Origin: Tenacibaculum ovolyticum DSM 18103
Lineage (GTDB): Bacteria > Bacteroidota > Bacteroidia > Flavobacteriales > Flavobacteriaceae
NCBI RefSeq assembly: GCF_000430545.1
Contig: NZ_AUMF01000015.1
Location: 1-64,000, forward strand
DNA length: 64,000 bases
Direction of reading: 5' to 3'
The notes below the pieces were generated by a model, which was not told the DNA's origin, did no database searches, and was given only the letters and a program-made list of their open reading frames with translations. Within the stretch, counting starts at the first letter, position 1. Each line of letters opens with the position of its first letter. The translations under genes and the position numbers were made by a program. Shown in pieces: positions 44,938-53,284 of this stretch.

Positions 44938-45621
44938 TTAATATTTAAGAGTTGGATAATTATTTTCACATACTACTGAAGTTGGTTTTTTAATAATGCT
45001 ACAATCTGAAACAATACCAAATTCTTTGTTAAACTCATTTTCTGCTTTTGTATAAGCAGCTATTTTTTTTAAAAATAATATAGTATCTATATTTTTTGAA
45101 TAAGTTATGTAACCTTTAAAACCTCCACATGCTTTTGCGCCATATCCAACAAAACTCCAATTACTTGAATTCGAGCAAGTTTCTTTATTAGACATGTCTT
45201 GGATTTCATTAAAAAGGTTCATTAGTTTTTCATGTGCAATTTCTTGTGCTGTTAATTCTCTTTTAATAACTAAAGTTGTTTCTGTTAGAGAAATAATTCT
45301 CCATTTTTGACTACTATTTTCCTTATAAATAGTAATAACACTATTTTCTAACTTATAACTCCCTTCAATATTAAAGTATGATAATGGAGGTGTACCGCAC
45401 CAACCAGAAGTTTTTTCTTTATAATTTCCATTTGTTTTAAATGAAATTCCATAATTATTTTCAGGTAAAGAATTACTTTTTGAAAAGGATGTTTTACCTT
45501 CTGTATAATTTACATCGGTCCAGTTACCAATTAATAAATTATCTTGATCTTGAATAATTTGATTATTTTTTTCACAAGAAACTAATGTTATTATAAAAAT
45601 TAAGGTGATAATTTTTCTCAT
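44938..45621 (-). CDS. Lipoprotein of unknown function, lipocalin-like N-terminal part
   Basis: A 227-residue lipoprotein (Cys16, TLVSCEKN). Residues ~30-115 follow a lipocalin-like pattern (LLIGNWTDVNYTEGK, YKEKTSGWCGTPP, ITIYKENSSQKWRIISLTETTLVIKREL read as successive strands), common in small Bacteroidota lipoproteins; the C-terminal half has an unusual cysteine pattern (C156, C171, C209, C221). It heads a two-lipoprotein pair. Role unknown. Confidence 0.68.
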   Translation of the reverse strand: MRKIITLIFIITLVSCEKNNQIIQDQDNLLIGNWTDVNYTEGKTSFSKSNSLPENNYGISFKTNGNYKEKTSGWCGTPPLSYFNIEGSYKLENSVITIYKENSSQKWRIISLTETTLVIKRELTAQEIAHEKLMNLFNEIQDMSNKETCSNSSNWSFVGYGAKACGGFKGYITYSKNIDTILFLKKIAAYTKAENEFNKEFGIVSDCSIIKKPTSVVCENNYPTLKY

Positions 45622-45724
45622 AGTTAAGGTTGTTTATTTTATGTTTTAAATAATTTTAATCCACAATTTGTGGTTCTTTTATTACAAGATGTAAAAAGAT
45701 ATAAAAGGTTGCGTCTATTAATCT

Positions 45725-45732
45725 TATTTTTG
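45725..45732 (+). promoter_or_regulatory. Candidate -7 element
   Basis: TATTTTTG matches TAnnTTTG exactly, eight bases before the LuxE-like ATG, implying a very short leader. Confidence 0.4.
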
Positions 45733-45740
45733 TAAAATAT

Positions 45741-46715
45741 ATGGAAGACAAGATTTTTAATATTAAAAATTCAGAAGAAATTGAACAAGTTGCTTTAGAT
45801 GTTTTTAAACATCAGTTTACAAACAATAAAGTGTACCGTTCTTTTTGTGATTTGTTATATATTCATTCATCAGATGTAAAGACTATTGAACAAATTCCTT
45901 TTTTGCCAATTCAATTTTTTAAAACAAAAGAAATACTTTCATCTACTGATAAAATTAAAGAAACATTTTCTAGTTCTGGAACTACTGGAAGTATAACTAG
46001 TAAACATCATGTTACAGATTTATCGTGGTATGAAACTAGTTATTTAAAAGGTTTTAATTATTTTTATGGAGATATAAAAGAATATGTTGTTTTAGCATTA
46101 TTACCTAATTATTTAGAAAGAAAAGGATCTTCATTGGTGTATATGGTTGATGATTTAATTAAAAAATCTGAACAAGCTGAAAGTGGTTTTTACCTCAATA
46201 ATTTAGAGGAATTAGCAAAAAAACTCATTGAATTAGATAAAAAAGGTCAAAAAATATTACTTATTGGCGTTTCTTTTGCTTTATTAGATTTAATTGAACA
46301 GCAAAAATTTAACCTTAAAAATACCATTATTATGGAAACTGGTGGAATGAAAGGGAGAAGAAAAGAGCTTATAAGAAACGAATTACATCAAATTTTAGGA
46401 GAAGGATTTGGGGTTCAAAAAATTCATTCAGAATATGGAATGACCGAATTGTTAAGTCAAGCTTACTCTAAAGGAAACGGTGTTTTTAATTGCCCGCCTT
46501 GGATGAGTATTTTAATTAGAGATACTGAAGATGCTTTAACTATTTTACCAAAAGAAAAATCAGGCGGAATTAATGTTATCGACTTAGCTAATTATAATTC
46601 TTGTTCTTTTATTGCAACTCAAGATTTAGGAAAAGTATACACTGATAATAGCTTTGAGGTTATTGGTCGTTTTGATAATTCTGATATCCGTGGATGTAAT
46701 TTAATGGTTTTATAG
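45741..46715 (+). CDS. LuxE-like acyl-protein synthetase/acyltransferase
   Basis: A 324-residue adenylate-forming protein resembling LuxE and the coenzyme F390 synthetase group: FSSSGTTGSITSKH is the nucleotide motif, METGGMKGRRKEL and SEYGMTELLSQAYSKG follow, and DLANYNSCSFIATQDLG is near the end. LuxE activates fatty acids for the lux reductase, but no lux genes are here, so the substrate is more likely a polymer or fatty acyl group. The TetR gene begins about 60 bases later. Confidence 0.82.
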   Translation: MEDKIFNIKNSEEIEQVALDVFKHQFTNNKVYRSFCDLLYIHSSDVKTIEQIPFLPIQFFKTKEILSSTDKIKETFSSSGTTGSITSKHHVTDLSWYETSYLKGFNYFYGDIKEYVVLALLPNYLERKGSSLVYMVDDLIKKSEQAESGFYLNNLEELAKKLIELDKKGQKILLIGVSFALLDLIEQQKFNLKNTIIMETGGMKGRRKELIRNELHQILGEGFGVQKIHSEYGMTELLSQAYSKGNGVFNCPPWMSILIRDTEDALTILPKEKSGGINVIDLANYNSCSFIATQDLGKVYTDNSFEVIGRFDNSDIRGCNLMVL

Positions 46716-46718
46716 AAA

Positions 46719-46734
46719 CAAACCGATTGGTCTG
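46719..46734. promoter_or_regulatory. Candidate TetR operator
   Basis: CAAACCGA-TTGGTCTG is an imperfect palindrome with six of eight complementary pairs and a CCGATTGG centre, a shape common to TetR-type operators. It starts four bases after the LuxE-like stop and overlaps the -33 TTG of the next promoter, which would let the TetR protein repress its own operon. Confidence 0.55.
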
Positions 46735-46757
46735 TTTTGTTTTTTTACTTATCTTTA
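46727..46757 (+). promoter_or_regulatory. Candidate promoter of the TetR operon
   Basis: TTG (46727-46729) and TATCTTTA (46750-46757) match the -33/-7 elements (final G replaced by A) with a 20-base spacer. The ATG is 19 bases on. Confidence 0.5.
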
Positions 46758-46775
46758 AAAAAATTACAAAACGAA

Positions 46776-47399
46776 ATGGCTAAACAGGGTAGAGAAAAAA
46801 TTATTACAACTGCTTTTACTTTATTTTTAAATAAAGGGTATCAAAAAACCAGTTTAAATGATATTATTCTAGCTACCAACTCATCAAAAGGTGCTATTTA
46901 CCATCATTTTAAAAATAAACACGCTATTTATTTAGCTGCTTTAGACGAGTACTTTTTTAAACTTTACGAAAATATTCTTATTGATGATTCAACATTATCA
47001 TTGCAAAAAAGAATAAAAAATAGGTATACATTTTTCGTTGATTTAATTGATTTTGTTGAAAAATCTGGAGGAGATCTTTTATTCCCTATTCGACGTTATT
47101 TTTTATTTCAACTAGAAAGTGAAAGTGATGATATTATTAGAACAAAGGTTCTTGAAACTTTATATGAATACCATATAGAAATAGAAAATATTATTCATAC
47201 TTCTATAAAAAGCAAAGAAATTAAAATATCTCTTTCTGCATCTGTAATTGCTCAACAATTAATTAGTATGATTGAAGGTATTGCTATTCATCATTCTACT
47301 TTAAAAAAAGATTGTAAACTTTTTTTGCTTCAAAAATATGATGAAGTTATTCATCCGTATATAACCTTATTAACAAACCAAAATCATACGAATATATAA
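46776..47399 (+). CDS. TetR/AcrR family transcriptional regulator
   Basis: A 207-residue repressor with an N-terminal helix-turn-helix (about 5-55, KTSLNDIILATNSSKGAIYHHFKNK) and a helical ligand-binding domain. The ATG at 46776 is chosen over an in-frame start 13 codons upstream that would overlap the promoter. It is the first gene of an operon with the lactone oxidase, PLP enzyme and YHS genes; the next ATG is one base away. It probably represses this operon through the palindrome at 46719. Confidence 0.92.
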   Translation: MAKQGREKIITTAFTLFLNKGYQKTSLNDIILATNSSKGAIYHHFKNKHAIYLAALDEYFFKLYENILIDDSTLSLQKRIKNRYTFFVDLIDFVEKSGGDLLFPIRRYFLFQLESESDDIIRTKVLETLYEYHIEIENIIHTSIKSKEIKISLSASVIAQQLISMIEGIAIHHSTLKKDCKLFLLQKYDEVIHPYITLLTNQNHTNI

Positions 47400-47400
47400 T

Positions 47401-48687
47401 ATGAAAAACTGGGCAGAAAATGTACAATGGAATCCTTCAGAAATTGCGTATCCATCTACAGAAATAGAAATTCAACAAGTGGTTTTAAAAGCTGCAAATT
47501 CTAATAAGAAAATACGAACAATCGGTACTGGTCATTCTTTTACAGCATTAAGCCAAACAAGTCATATTTTAGTTAGTTTAGATAAATATCAAGGACTGTT
47601 ATCAATAAATAAAGAGAAATGTCAGGCAACAGTTAAAGGAGGCACAAAATTAAAATTATTGGGAGAATTGCTATTCAATGAAGGCTTAGCTATGGAGAAT
47701 TTAGGAGATATTGATTCTCAATCCATCGCTGGTGCCATTAGTACAGGTACACATGGTACAGGTATTGGGTTTGGATCTATAAGTACACAAGTTATTGAAT
47801 TGAAATTTATTAATGGTAAAGGTGATATTATTGAATGTTCAACTACTAAAAATGAACAATTATTTAAAGCTGCTAGTCTTTCTTTAGGTTGTTTAGGTAT
47901 TATTACTGAAATAACCATACAATGTGTGCCTTCATATAAGTTAACTTTACAAAATAACAGAGAAAACATACATGATGTATTGGCTACTTTAGATCAGCGT
48001 AATAAAGAAAACAGAAATTTTGAATTTTTCTGGATTCCCTATACAGACACTGCCTGGACAAAAACAACCAATATTGTAGAAAATACAGCGCCAGATAAAG
48101 ATAATTTTTTTAATTATTGGACTGAATTTTTCTTAGAGAACCACATATTTAAACTCGTCTGTGAATTTGCTAGATATTTCCCTTCACAAAATAAAACCGT
48201 AGCTAAAATAACAGCTGCAAACATTAGTACTATTAAAAAAGTATACTATAGTCATAAAATATTTGCGACACCTCGCATTGTAAAGTTTCGTGAAATGGAA
48301 TACAACATACCATCTGAAACATATAAAGATGTATTTAAAGATGTTCAGAATTTAATAAACAAAAAAAAGTTTAATATTCATTTTCCTATTGAAAATAGAT
48401 GGGTAAAAGGTGATGATCTTTTATTAAGTCCTGCATATAAAAGAGACTCAACCTACATTGCCTGTCACGTATATAATAAAAAAGAATGCGAACCTTATTT
48501 TACTGCTTTAGAAGAAATTTTTAGAGCTTATGATGGAAGACCACATTGGGGAAAAATGAATACTCTTAAAACTAATGATATATCTACAATGTATCCTGAG
48601 TTTACTACATTTATGCAACTAAGAAAAGAAAATGACCCTAATGGAGTTTTTATCAATCCATATCTTAAAAAGTTATTTAGTATTTAA
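47401..48687 (+). CDS. FAD-linked D-arabinono-1,4-lactone oxidase-type protein
   Basis: A 428-residue VAO/PCMH flavoprotein. The FAD-binding domain (1-~180) shows TIGTGHSFTALSQTSH (the flavin-linking His region) and AISTGTHGTGIGFGS; the C-terminal ALO domain ends PHWGKMNTL. Members oxidise aldonolactones or alditols with oxygen. It lies one base after the TetR stop and nine bases before the PLP enzyme, within the same operon. Substrate unproven. Confidence 0.88.
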   Translation: MKNWAENVQWNPSEIAYPSTEIEIQQVVLKAANSNKKIRTIGTGHSFTALSQTSHILVSLDKYQGLLSINKEKCQATVKGGTKLKLLGELLFNEGLAMENLGDIDSQSIAGAISTGTHGTGIGFGSISTQVIELKFINGKGDIIECSTTKNEQLFKAASLSLGCLGIITEITIQCVPSYKLTLQNNRENIHDVLATLDQRNKENRNFEFFWIPYTDTAWTKTTNIVENTAPDKDNFFNYWTEFFLENHIFKLVCEFARYFPSQNKTVAKITAANISTIKKVYYSHKIFATPRIVKFREMEYNIPSETYKDVFKDVQNLINKKKFNIHFPIENRWVKGDDLLLSPAYKRDSTYIACHVYNKKECEPYFTALEEIFRAYDGRPHWGKMNTLKTNDISTMYPEFTTFMQLRKENDPNGVFINPYLKKLFSI

Positions 48688-48696
48688 AGGTTGGTA

Positions 48697-49908
48697 ATGA
48701 AAAAAATAACAGACGAAACATATTTTAAAGCACTCAACTTAAGTTTAAAAAACTATAAGAGAGCCATACCATGCTTATTAATAGATTTAGATAGATTAGA
48801 TACTAATATTAAGACTTTAAAAGCAACACTGTCTACTGCTATTAATTTTAGATTAGTTGTAAAATCATTGCCTTCATATAACTTGATAGATTATATTTTA
48901 AAAAAGACAAACACACATAAATTAATGGTGTTTCATCAGCCTTTTTTAACAGATTTAACATCAAAACTAAATGAAAAACATGATGTTTTAATAGGAAAAC
49001 CGATGCCAATTAAAACTGCTGAATATTACTATAATAATTTACCCAAAAACAGCACTAGTTTTAATCCTTATCAACAAATACAATGGTTAGTAGATTCTGA
49101 ACAACGGATACAAGAATATATTGATTTAGCTAAAAAACTAAATCAAAAATTGCATTTAAATATTGAAATTGACGTTGGCTTACACCGGGGAGGATTTATG
49201 ACTCTTAACGCACTAAGAAACGCGTTATCAATTATGGCATTGAATAGTAAATACATTGAATTTAGTGGATTAATGGGCTATGATCCACATGTGGTAAAAT
49301 TACCTAGTATTATTCGTTCAAAAGAGAAAGCTTTACTGTTGGCAAATACTTTTTATCAAAAATGTAAAGATCTTATTAAAAAAGAATTTTCTTCATTATG
49401 GTCAAATAGATTAACTTTTAACGGATCAGGAAGCCCTACATTAAACCTACATACATCCAATAATTCTCCTTTAAATGATATTTCTGTGGGATCATGTTTA
49501 GTAAAACCAACTACTTTTAATATTCCTTCTTTAAAAGAATATCAAGCAGCATGTTATATAGCAACACCTGTTTTAAAAAAGTTTAAAGGAACAACACTTC
49601 CTGCTTTAGAAAGGTTTAAAAACTTATTAAATCTTATAAATTCTAAAAATAAAATTTCTTATTTTATTTATGGTGGATATTGGAAAGCAGATTATTGCTA
49701 TCCCATTAACATAAAAGAGAATGGTTTATTTGGCATATCAACCAATCAAACAATGGTTAATACTAGTAAAAAAAATATATTAGAAATAGATGATTTTGTA
49801 TTTTTACAACCTCAACAAAGTGAATTTGTTTTTCTTCAATTCGGTGAATTATTACCTATTAGAAAAAATAATATTCAACAGCCTTGGCAATTATTAAAAA
49901 ACAACTAA
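48697..49908 (+). CDS. DSD1/D-threonine aldolase-like PLP enzyme
   Basis: A 403-residue fold-III PLP protein. An N-terminal barrel begins AIPCLLIDLDRLDTNIKTL, the probable cofactor lysine is in RLVVKSLPS, and DVGLHRGGFM and GSGSPTLNLH form the phosphate and substrate side. The C-terminal LQPQQSEFVFLQFGE lacks the His-x-Cys metal site of characterised D-serine dehydratases, so it is closer to the amino acid deaminase/aldolase subgroup. Start is ATG 48697; an in-frame TTG lies two codons upstream. Same operon as the TetR gene. Confidence 0.8.
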   Translation: MKKITDETYFKALNLSLKNYKRAIPCLLIDLDRLDTNIKTLKATLSTAINFRLVVKSLPSYNLIDYILKKTNTHKLMVFHQPFLTDLTSKLNEKHDVLIGKPMPIKTAEYYYNNLPKNSTSFNPYQQIQWLVDSEQRIQEYIDLAKKLNQKLHLNIEIDVGLHRGGFMTLNALRNALSIMALNSKYIEFSGLMGYDPHVVKLPSIIRSKEKALLLANTFYQKCKDLIKKEFSSLWSNRLTFNGSGSPTLNLHTSNNSPLNDISVGSCLVKPTTFNIPSLKEYQAACYIATPVLKKFKGTTLPALERFKNLLNLINSKNKISYFIYGGYWKADYCYPINIKENGLFGISTNQTMVNTSKKNILEIDDFVFLQPQQSEFVFLQFGELLPIRKNNIQQPWQLLKNN

Positions 49909-49955
49909 TTGTAATTATTTTATATTTTCATCGACTACCTTTAAAATTAAAAACA

Positions 49956-50411
49956 ATGAAACAAAGACTAACCTATATTTTATTAATACTTTCTACTGTT
50001 CTCCTTGCTCAAAAAACAGATTATAATACCAAAAATGGATACGTTGCTGAAGGCTATGATGTTGTTTCATATTTTGTAGATAAAAAACCTTTAGAAGGAA
50101 AAAAGAAACTTCAAATTATGCATGATGGAGCAAAATTTAAATTTTCTTCTGAAAAAAACTTACAACTATTTAAAACAAACCCAATAAAATATATTCCTCA
50201 ATATGGTGGATATTGTGCCTATGCAATTGCCGCTAAAAAAACTAAAATGTATATAGATGCTGAAGCTTATGAAATAAGAGATGGCAAATTATATTTGTTT
50301 TATAACTCTTGGTTTTCGAGTGCTTTAGATGTTTGGAAAGAAGGAGACACTAAAAAATTACAAACTCAAGGAGATAATAATTGGGAAGTATTAAAAAATA
50401 AAAAACAGTAA
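49956..50411 (+). CDS. YHS domain protein 1, secreted
   Basis: A 151-residue protein with a signal peptide and a YHS-type domain: EGYDVVSYFVDKK, HDGAKFKFSSEKNLQLFK, and the signature YIPQYGGYCAYAIA. YHS proteins are proposed metal- or redox-binding. The single Cys in YGGYCAYA is the position that is selenocysteine in some relatives. The ATG at 49956 begins a good signal peptide; an in-frame ATG upstream would overlap the preceding gene. A paralogue follows after three bases. Confidence 0.85.
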   Translation: MKQRLTYILLILSTVLLAQKTDYNTKNGYVAEGYDVVSYFVDKKPLEGKKKLQIMHDGAKFKFSSEKNLQLFKTNPIKYIPQYGGYCAYAIAAKKTKMYIDAEAYEIRDGKLYLFYNSWFSSALDVWKEGDTKKLQTQGDNNWEVLKNKKQ

Positions 50412-50414
50412 TCT

Positions 50415-50849
50415 ATGAAAAGGTTTTTAATATTATTATTGTTGTTTTCAACAAACATTTTTTCTCAGAAATATAATGTTAAAAAAGGAGCAATAGCTAA
50501 CGGCTACGATGTAGTTGCTTATTTTTCTAACAAAGCTGTAAAAGGAAATAAGAAAATTAAAGCAACCCATGATGGAGTTTCTTTTTTATTCTCTTCACAA
50601 GAGAATTTAAGTTTATTTAAAAAAGATCCTAAAAAATACATTCCTAAATATGGCGGGTTTTGTGCATACGCTATTGGTAAAACTAGTGAAAGAGTATCTA
50701 TTAACCCAAAAACTTTTCAAATAAATAATGGTGAATTATACTTGTTTTACAATTCTTGGGGAAACAATACATTACAACTTTGGCAGCAAGAAGGTGCTAA
50801 AGAGCTACAAAAGAAAGCTAATAAAAATTGGAAAGAAATAAATCAATAG
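50415..50849 (+). CDS. YHS domain protein 2, secreted
   Basis: A 144-residue protein with signal peptide (MKRFLILLLLFSTNIFSQ) closely similar to the gene before it: GAIANGYDVVAYFSNK, ATHDGVSFLFSSQENLSLFKK, YIPKYGGFCAYAIG, LYLFYNSWGNN. The two are tandem paralogues. It ends the TetR operon, with a terminator about 30 bases downstream. Confidence 0.87.
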   Translation: MKRFLILLLLFSTNIFSQKYNVKKGAIANGYDVVAYFSNKAVKGNKKIKATHDGVSFLFSSQENLSLFKKDPKKYIPKYGGFCAYAIGKTSERVSINPKTFQINNGELYLFYNSWGNNTLQLWQQEGAKELQKKANKNWKEINQ

Positions 50850-50876
50850 TTGATTTTATTTCTTTTAGACCTAACT

Positions 50877-50908
50877 AAAAAAGAGTTGAAATTATTCAAC
50901 TCTTTTTT
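50877..50908 (+). terminator. Terminator of the YHS operon
   Basis: AAAAAAGAGTTGAA - ATTA - TTCAACTCTTTTTT, followed by further T. Strong stem with an AAAA/TTTT base. Confidence 0.88.
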
Positions 50909-50923
50909 TATGCTTTATTTACT

Positions 50924-50931
50924 TATTTTTG
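50924..50931 (+). promoter_or_regulatory. Candidate -7 element of glpD
   Basis: TATTTTTG matches TAnnTTTG exactly, 20 bases before the glpD ATG. Confidence 0.4.
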
Positions 50932-50950
50932 TTAGACAAAAAAGTAAACT

Positions 50951-52597
50951 ATGAACAACTTTTCATTTTTCAATAGAAAAAACATTCAAAAAGAATTACA
51001 TGAAACAGAATTTGATATTCTAATTATTGGAGGTGGAATTACCGGAGCAGGTATTGCATTAGATGCAGCTTCTAGAGGAATGAAAGTTGCCTTAATTGAA
51101 AAGAATGATTTTGCTTCAGGTACTTCAAGTAAATCAACAAAATTAATTCATGGTGGTTTGCGTTATTTAAAGCAATTTGATTTTTGGTTAGTAAAAGAAG
51201 TAGGTACCGAACGTGCTATTGTTCATAAAATAGCGCCGCATTTAGTAATTCCTGAAAAAATGATTTTACCTTTAATTGATGGAGGAACTTATGGCTCTTG
51301 GCTAACTTCTATTGGATTAAAAATATATGATGTTTTAGCTTCTGTTGAGGGTGATGATAAACGAAAAATGCTAGATAAAGAAGAAGCACTTGAAAAAGAA
51401 CCTCTTTTACCAGAAAACATTTTAAGAGGTGCTGGTTATTATGCTGAATATCGTACCGATGATGCTCGTTTAACTATTGAAGTATTAAAAACAGCAAGTC
51501 AATACAATGCACAAATACTTAATTATACAAAAGCTAACGAGTTTATTTATAAAAATAAGCGAGTTGTAGGAGCAAAAGTTACTGATGGCTTTACTAATGA
51601 AAACTATAATATTAAGGCAAAATATGTAGTAAACGCTGCTGGACCTTGGGTAGATGAATTACGCCAAATAAATAACTCTAAAATTGGTAAAAGACTTCAT
51701 TTAACTAAAGGTGTACACTTGGTTGTAGCTCATGAAAAATTACCAGTAAAACAATCTGTTTATTTTGATGTTCCTGACGGACGTATGATGTTTGCTATTC
51801 CTCGTGGAAAAGTAACATATTTTGGTACTACAGACACAAATTTTCAGAAAGACAAAAACACCGTAGAAACTAGTATTGTAGATGTTGCTTATTTGGTTGA
51901 AGCAGTTAATAATATGTTTCCAGAAATTAACTTAACAATAGCTGATATTCAATCTTCTTGGGCTGGTTTGCGTCCGTTAATTCATGAAGAAGGAAAATCT
52001 GCTTCAGAATTATCACGTAAAGACGAAATATTTGTTTCTGACACAAAATTAATATCAATTGCAGGTGGTAAATTAACAGGATATCGTAAAATGGCCGAAC
52101 GTATTGTTGATTTGGTTGCAAAGAAAATGATTCGTCGATTTGATGTTGAATTTGACCCTATACAAACTGAAGATATTATATTAGCTGGTGGTCCTTTTCA
52201 AAATTATAAATCTGTTGATTTGTATATAAATCAAGTTTATAAAAACTTAAAAAATCAAGGATTAACAAAAATAGATGCTGCTTATTTAGTACACAATTAC
52301 GGAAAACAAACTGATATTATATTAGATAAGTTTGATGAGCTTAAAGAAAAAGATATAGAACTACGTTTATTAAAAGCTGAAATTTGGTTTACTATTCAAC
52401 ATGAGATGACATGTACACCAACAGATTTTTTTATGAGGCGTACAGGTCGTTTATTTTTTGATAAACCGAGTGTAGATACTTATAAAAATGAAGTTTTAAA
52501 AGAGTTTATAAATTACTTTAATTGGAGCAAAGAAATTGCTTTAAAACATGAAGAAGAATTAAATGTTAAAATGAATTTAGCAACTACTTTTATGTAG
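50951..52597 (+). CDS. glpD: Glycerol-3-phosphate dehydrogenase, FAD-dependent
   Basis: A 548-residue DAO-type flavoprotein with FAD motif DILIIGGGITGAGIALDAAS (seen from residue 22), the second motif SSKSTKLIHGGLRYL, and a C-terminal DAO_C domain (HNYGKQTDIILDKF, CTPTDFFMRRTGRLFF). It oxidises glycerol-3-phosphate to dihydroxyacetone phosphate, passing electrons to quinone. It stands alone. The biosynthetic NAD(P)-dependent enzyme GpsA is also in this window. Confidence 0.92.
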   Translation: MNNFSFFNRKNIQKELHETEFDILIIGGGITGAGIALDAASRGMKVALIEKNDFASGTSSKSTKLIHGGLRYLKQFDFWLVKEVGTERAIVHKIAPHLVIPEKMILPLIDGGTYGSWLTSIGLKIYDVLASVEGDDKRKMLDKEEALEKEPLLPENILRGAGYYAEYRTDDARLTIEVLKTASQYNAQILNYTKANEFIYKNKRVVGAKVTDGFTNENYNIKAKYVVNAAGPWVDELRQINNSKIGKRLHLTKGVHLVVAHEKLPVKQSVYFDVPDGRMMFAIPRGKVTYFGTTDTNFQKDKNTVETSIVDVAYLVEAVNNMFPEINLTIADIQSSWAGLRPLIHEEGKSASELSRKDEIFVSDTKLISIAGGKLTGYRKMAERIVDLVAKKMIRRFDVEFDPIQTEDIILAGGPFQNYKSVDLYINQVYKNLKNQGLTKIDAAYLVHNYGKQTDIILDKFDELKEKDIELRLLKAEIWFTIQHEMTCTPTDFFMRRTGRLFFDKPSVDTYKNEVLKEFINYFNWSKEIALKHEEELNVKMNLATTFM

Positions 52598-52615
52598 CTG
52601 CTTTTGGCATAGTAA

Positions 52616-52644
52616 TTGAATATGAAAAAAGAATTATATCTTTG
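52616..52644 (+). promoter_or_regulatory. Candidate promoter
   Basis: TTG (52616-52618) and TATCTTTG (52637-52644) are separated by 18 bases, a full match to the Bacteroidota consensus, 55 bases before the ATG of the next gene. Confidence 0.65.
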
Positions 52645-52698
52645 ATCTCAAGTTAAAAATCCCCTTAACCAACAATACTGGTTTTAAAAAGTACTTAA

Positions 52699-53205
52699 AT
52701 GAAACAAAAAATTATCATTGCATTCCTTATGTTATCTAGCTTTATAGCTAACAGTCAAATAAGTAACATTGTAACTTCTTCAGAATTTGATGCTATTAAA
52801 ATAAATACTACTTCGTTAAAAGATCTTAAAAAAACGAAGGGAAAACAGCCTGCTGTTGAAGCTTTATTAGGTGCTGTTACTTCATATACTGTTGATGAAA
52901 ATGAGAGCTATTATTATTTTACTTTTAAAGGTCTTAAAATAGATTTTTCTACGTTAGGTAAAAGCAAACCATATATAGAATCTTTTGAGGTAAATACTAA
53001 TGAATCTACTTTTTCTATAAAAGATACTACAGTTACTGTTGGTGATGACATTAGTAAATTAGGAACTGTTGTTTTTAGTGTTGGAAGAAATGGTTCTAAA
53101 AGTATTTTATTCACCGTTTGTGAAGATTGTGATAGCTTTGTAAATATTGAATTTAATCAAACAACTAACATTATTACTAAGATTAGTTATATGGATATGT
53201 CTTAA
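52699..53205 (+). CDS. Secreted protein of unknown function
   Basis: A 168-residue protein with signal peptide (MKQKIIIAFLMLSSFIANSQ) and a beta-rich mature part. It has a Cys pair late in the sequence (VCEDCDS). No family recognised. It has a good promoter and ends at the giant palindrome. Confidence 0.72.
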   Translation: MKQKIIIAFLMLSSFIANSQISNIVTSSEFDAIKINTTSLKDLKKTKGKQPAVEALLGAVTSYTVDENESYYYFTFKGLKIDFSTLGKSKPYIESFEVNTNESTFSIKDTTVTVGDDISKLGTVVFSVGRNGSKSILFTVCEDCDSFVNIEFNQTTNIITKISYMDMS

Positions 53206-53212
53206 AAAAAGT

Positions 53213-53272
53213 ATTCAAAAAATAGAAAAGCCGGTAAAACTATAGTTTTACCGGCTTTTCTATTTTTTGAAT
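53213..53272. terminator. 60-bp perfect palindrome between convergent genes
   Basis: Two 30-base arms are exactly complementary with no spacer. The core is GAAAAGCCGGTAAAACTA / TAGTTTTACCGGCTTTTC, with flanking A/T runs and T tracts on both strands. It lies eight bases after one stop and 12 before the convergent one: an unusually long bidirectional terminator. Confidence 0.85.
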
Positions 53273-53284
53273 TTATTAAAATAA

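Noticed and set aside
45661..45673. CCACAATTTGTGG inverted repeat between divergent genes
   Set aside because: Six-base arms in A/T-rich DNA are expected often by chance; no promoter overlap supports it.
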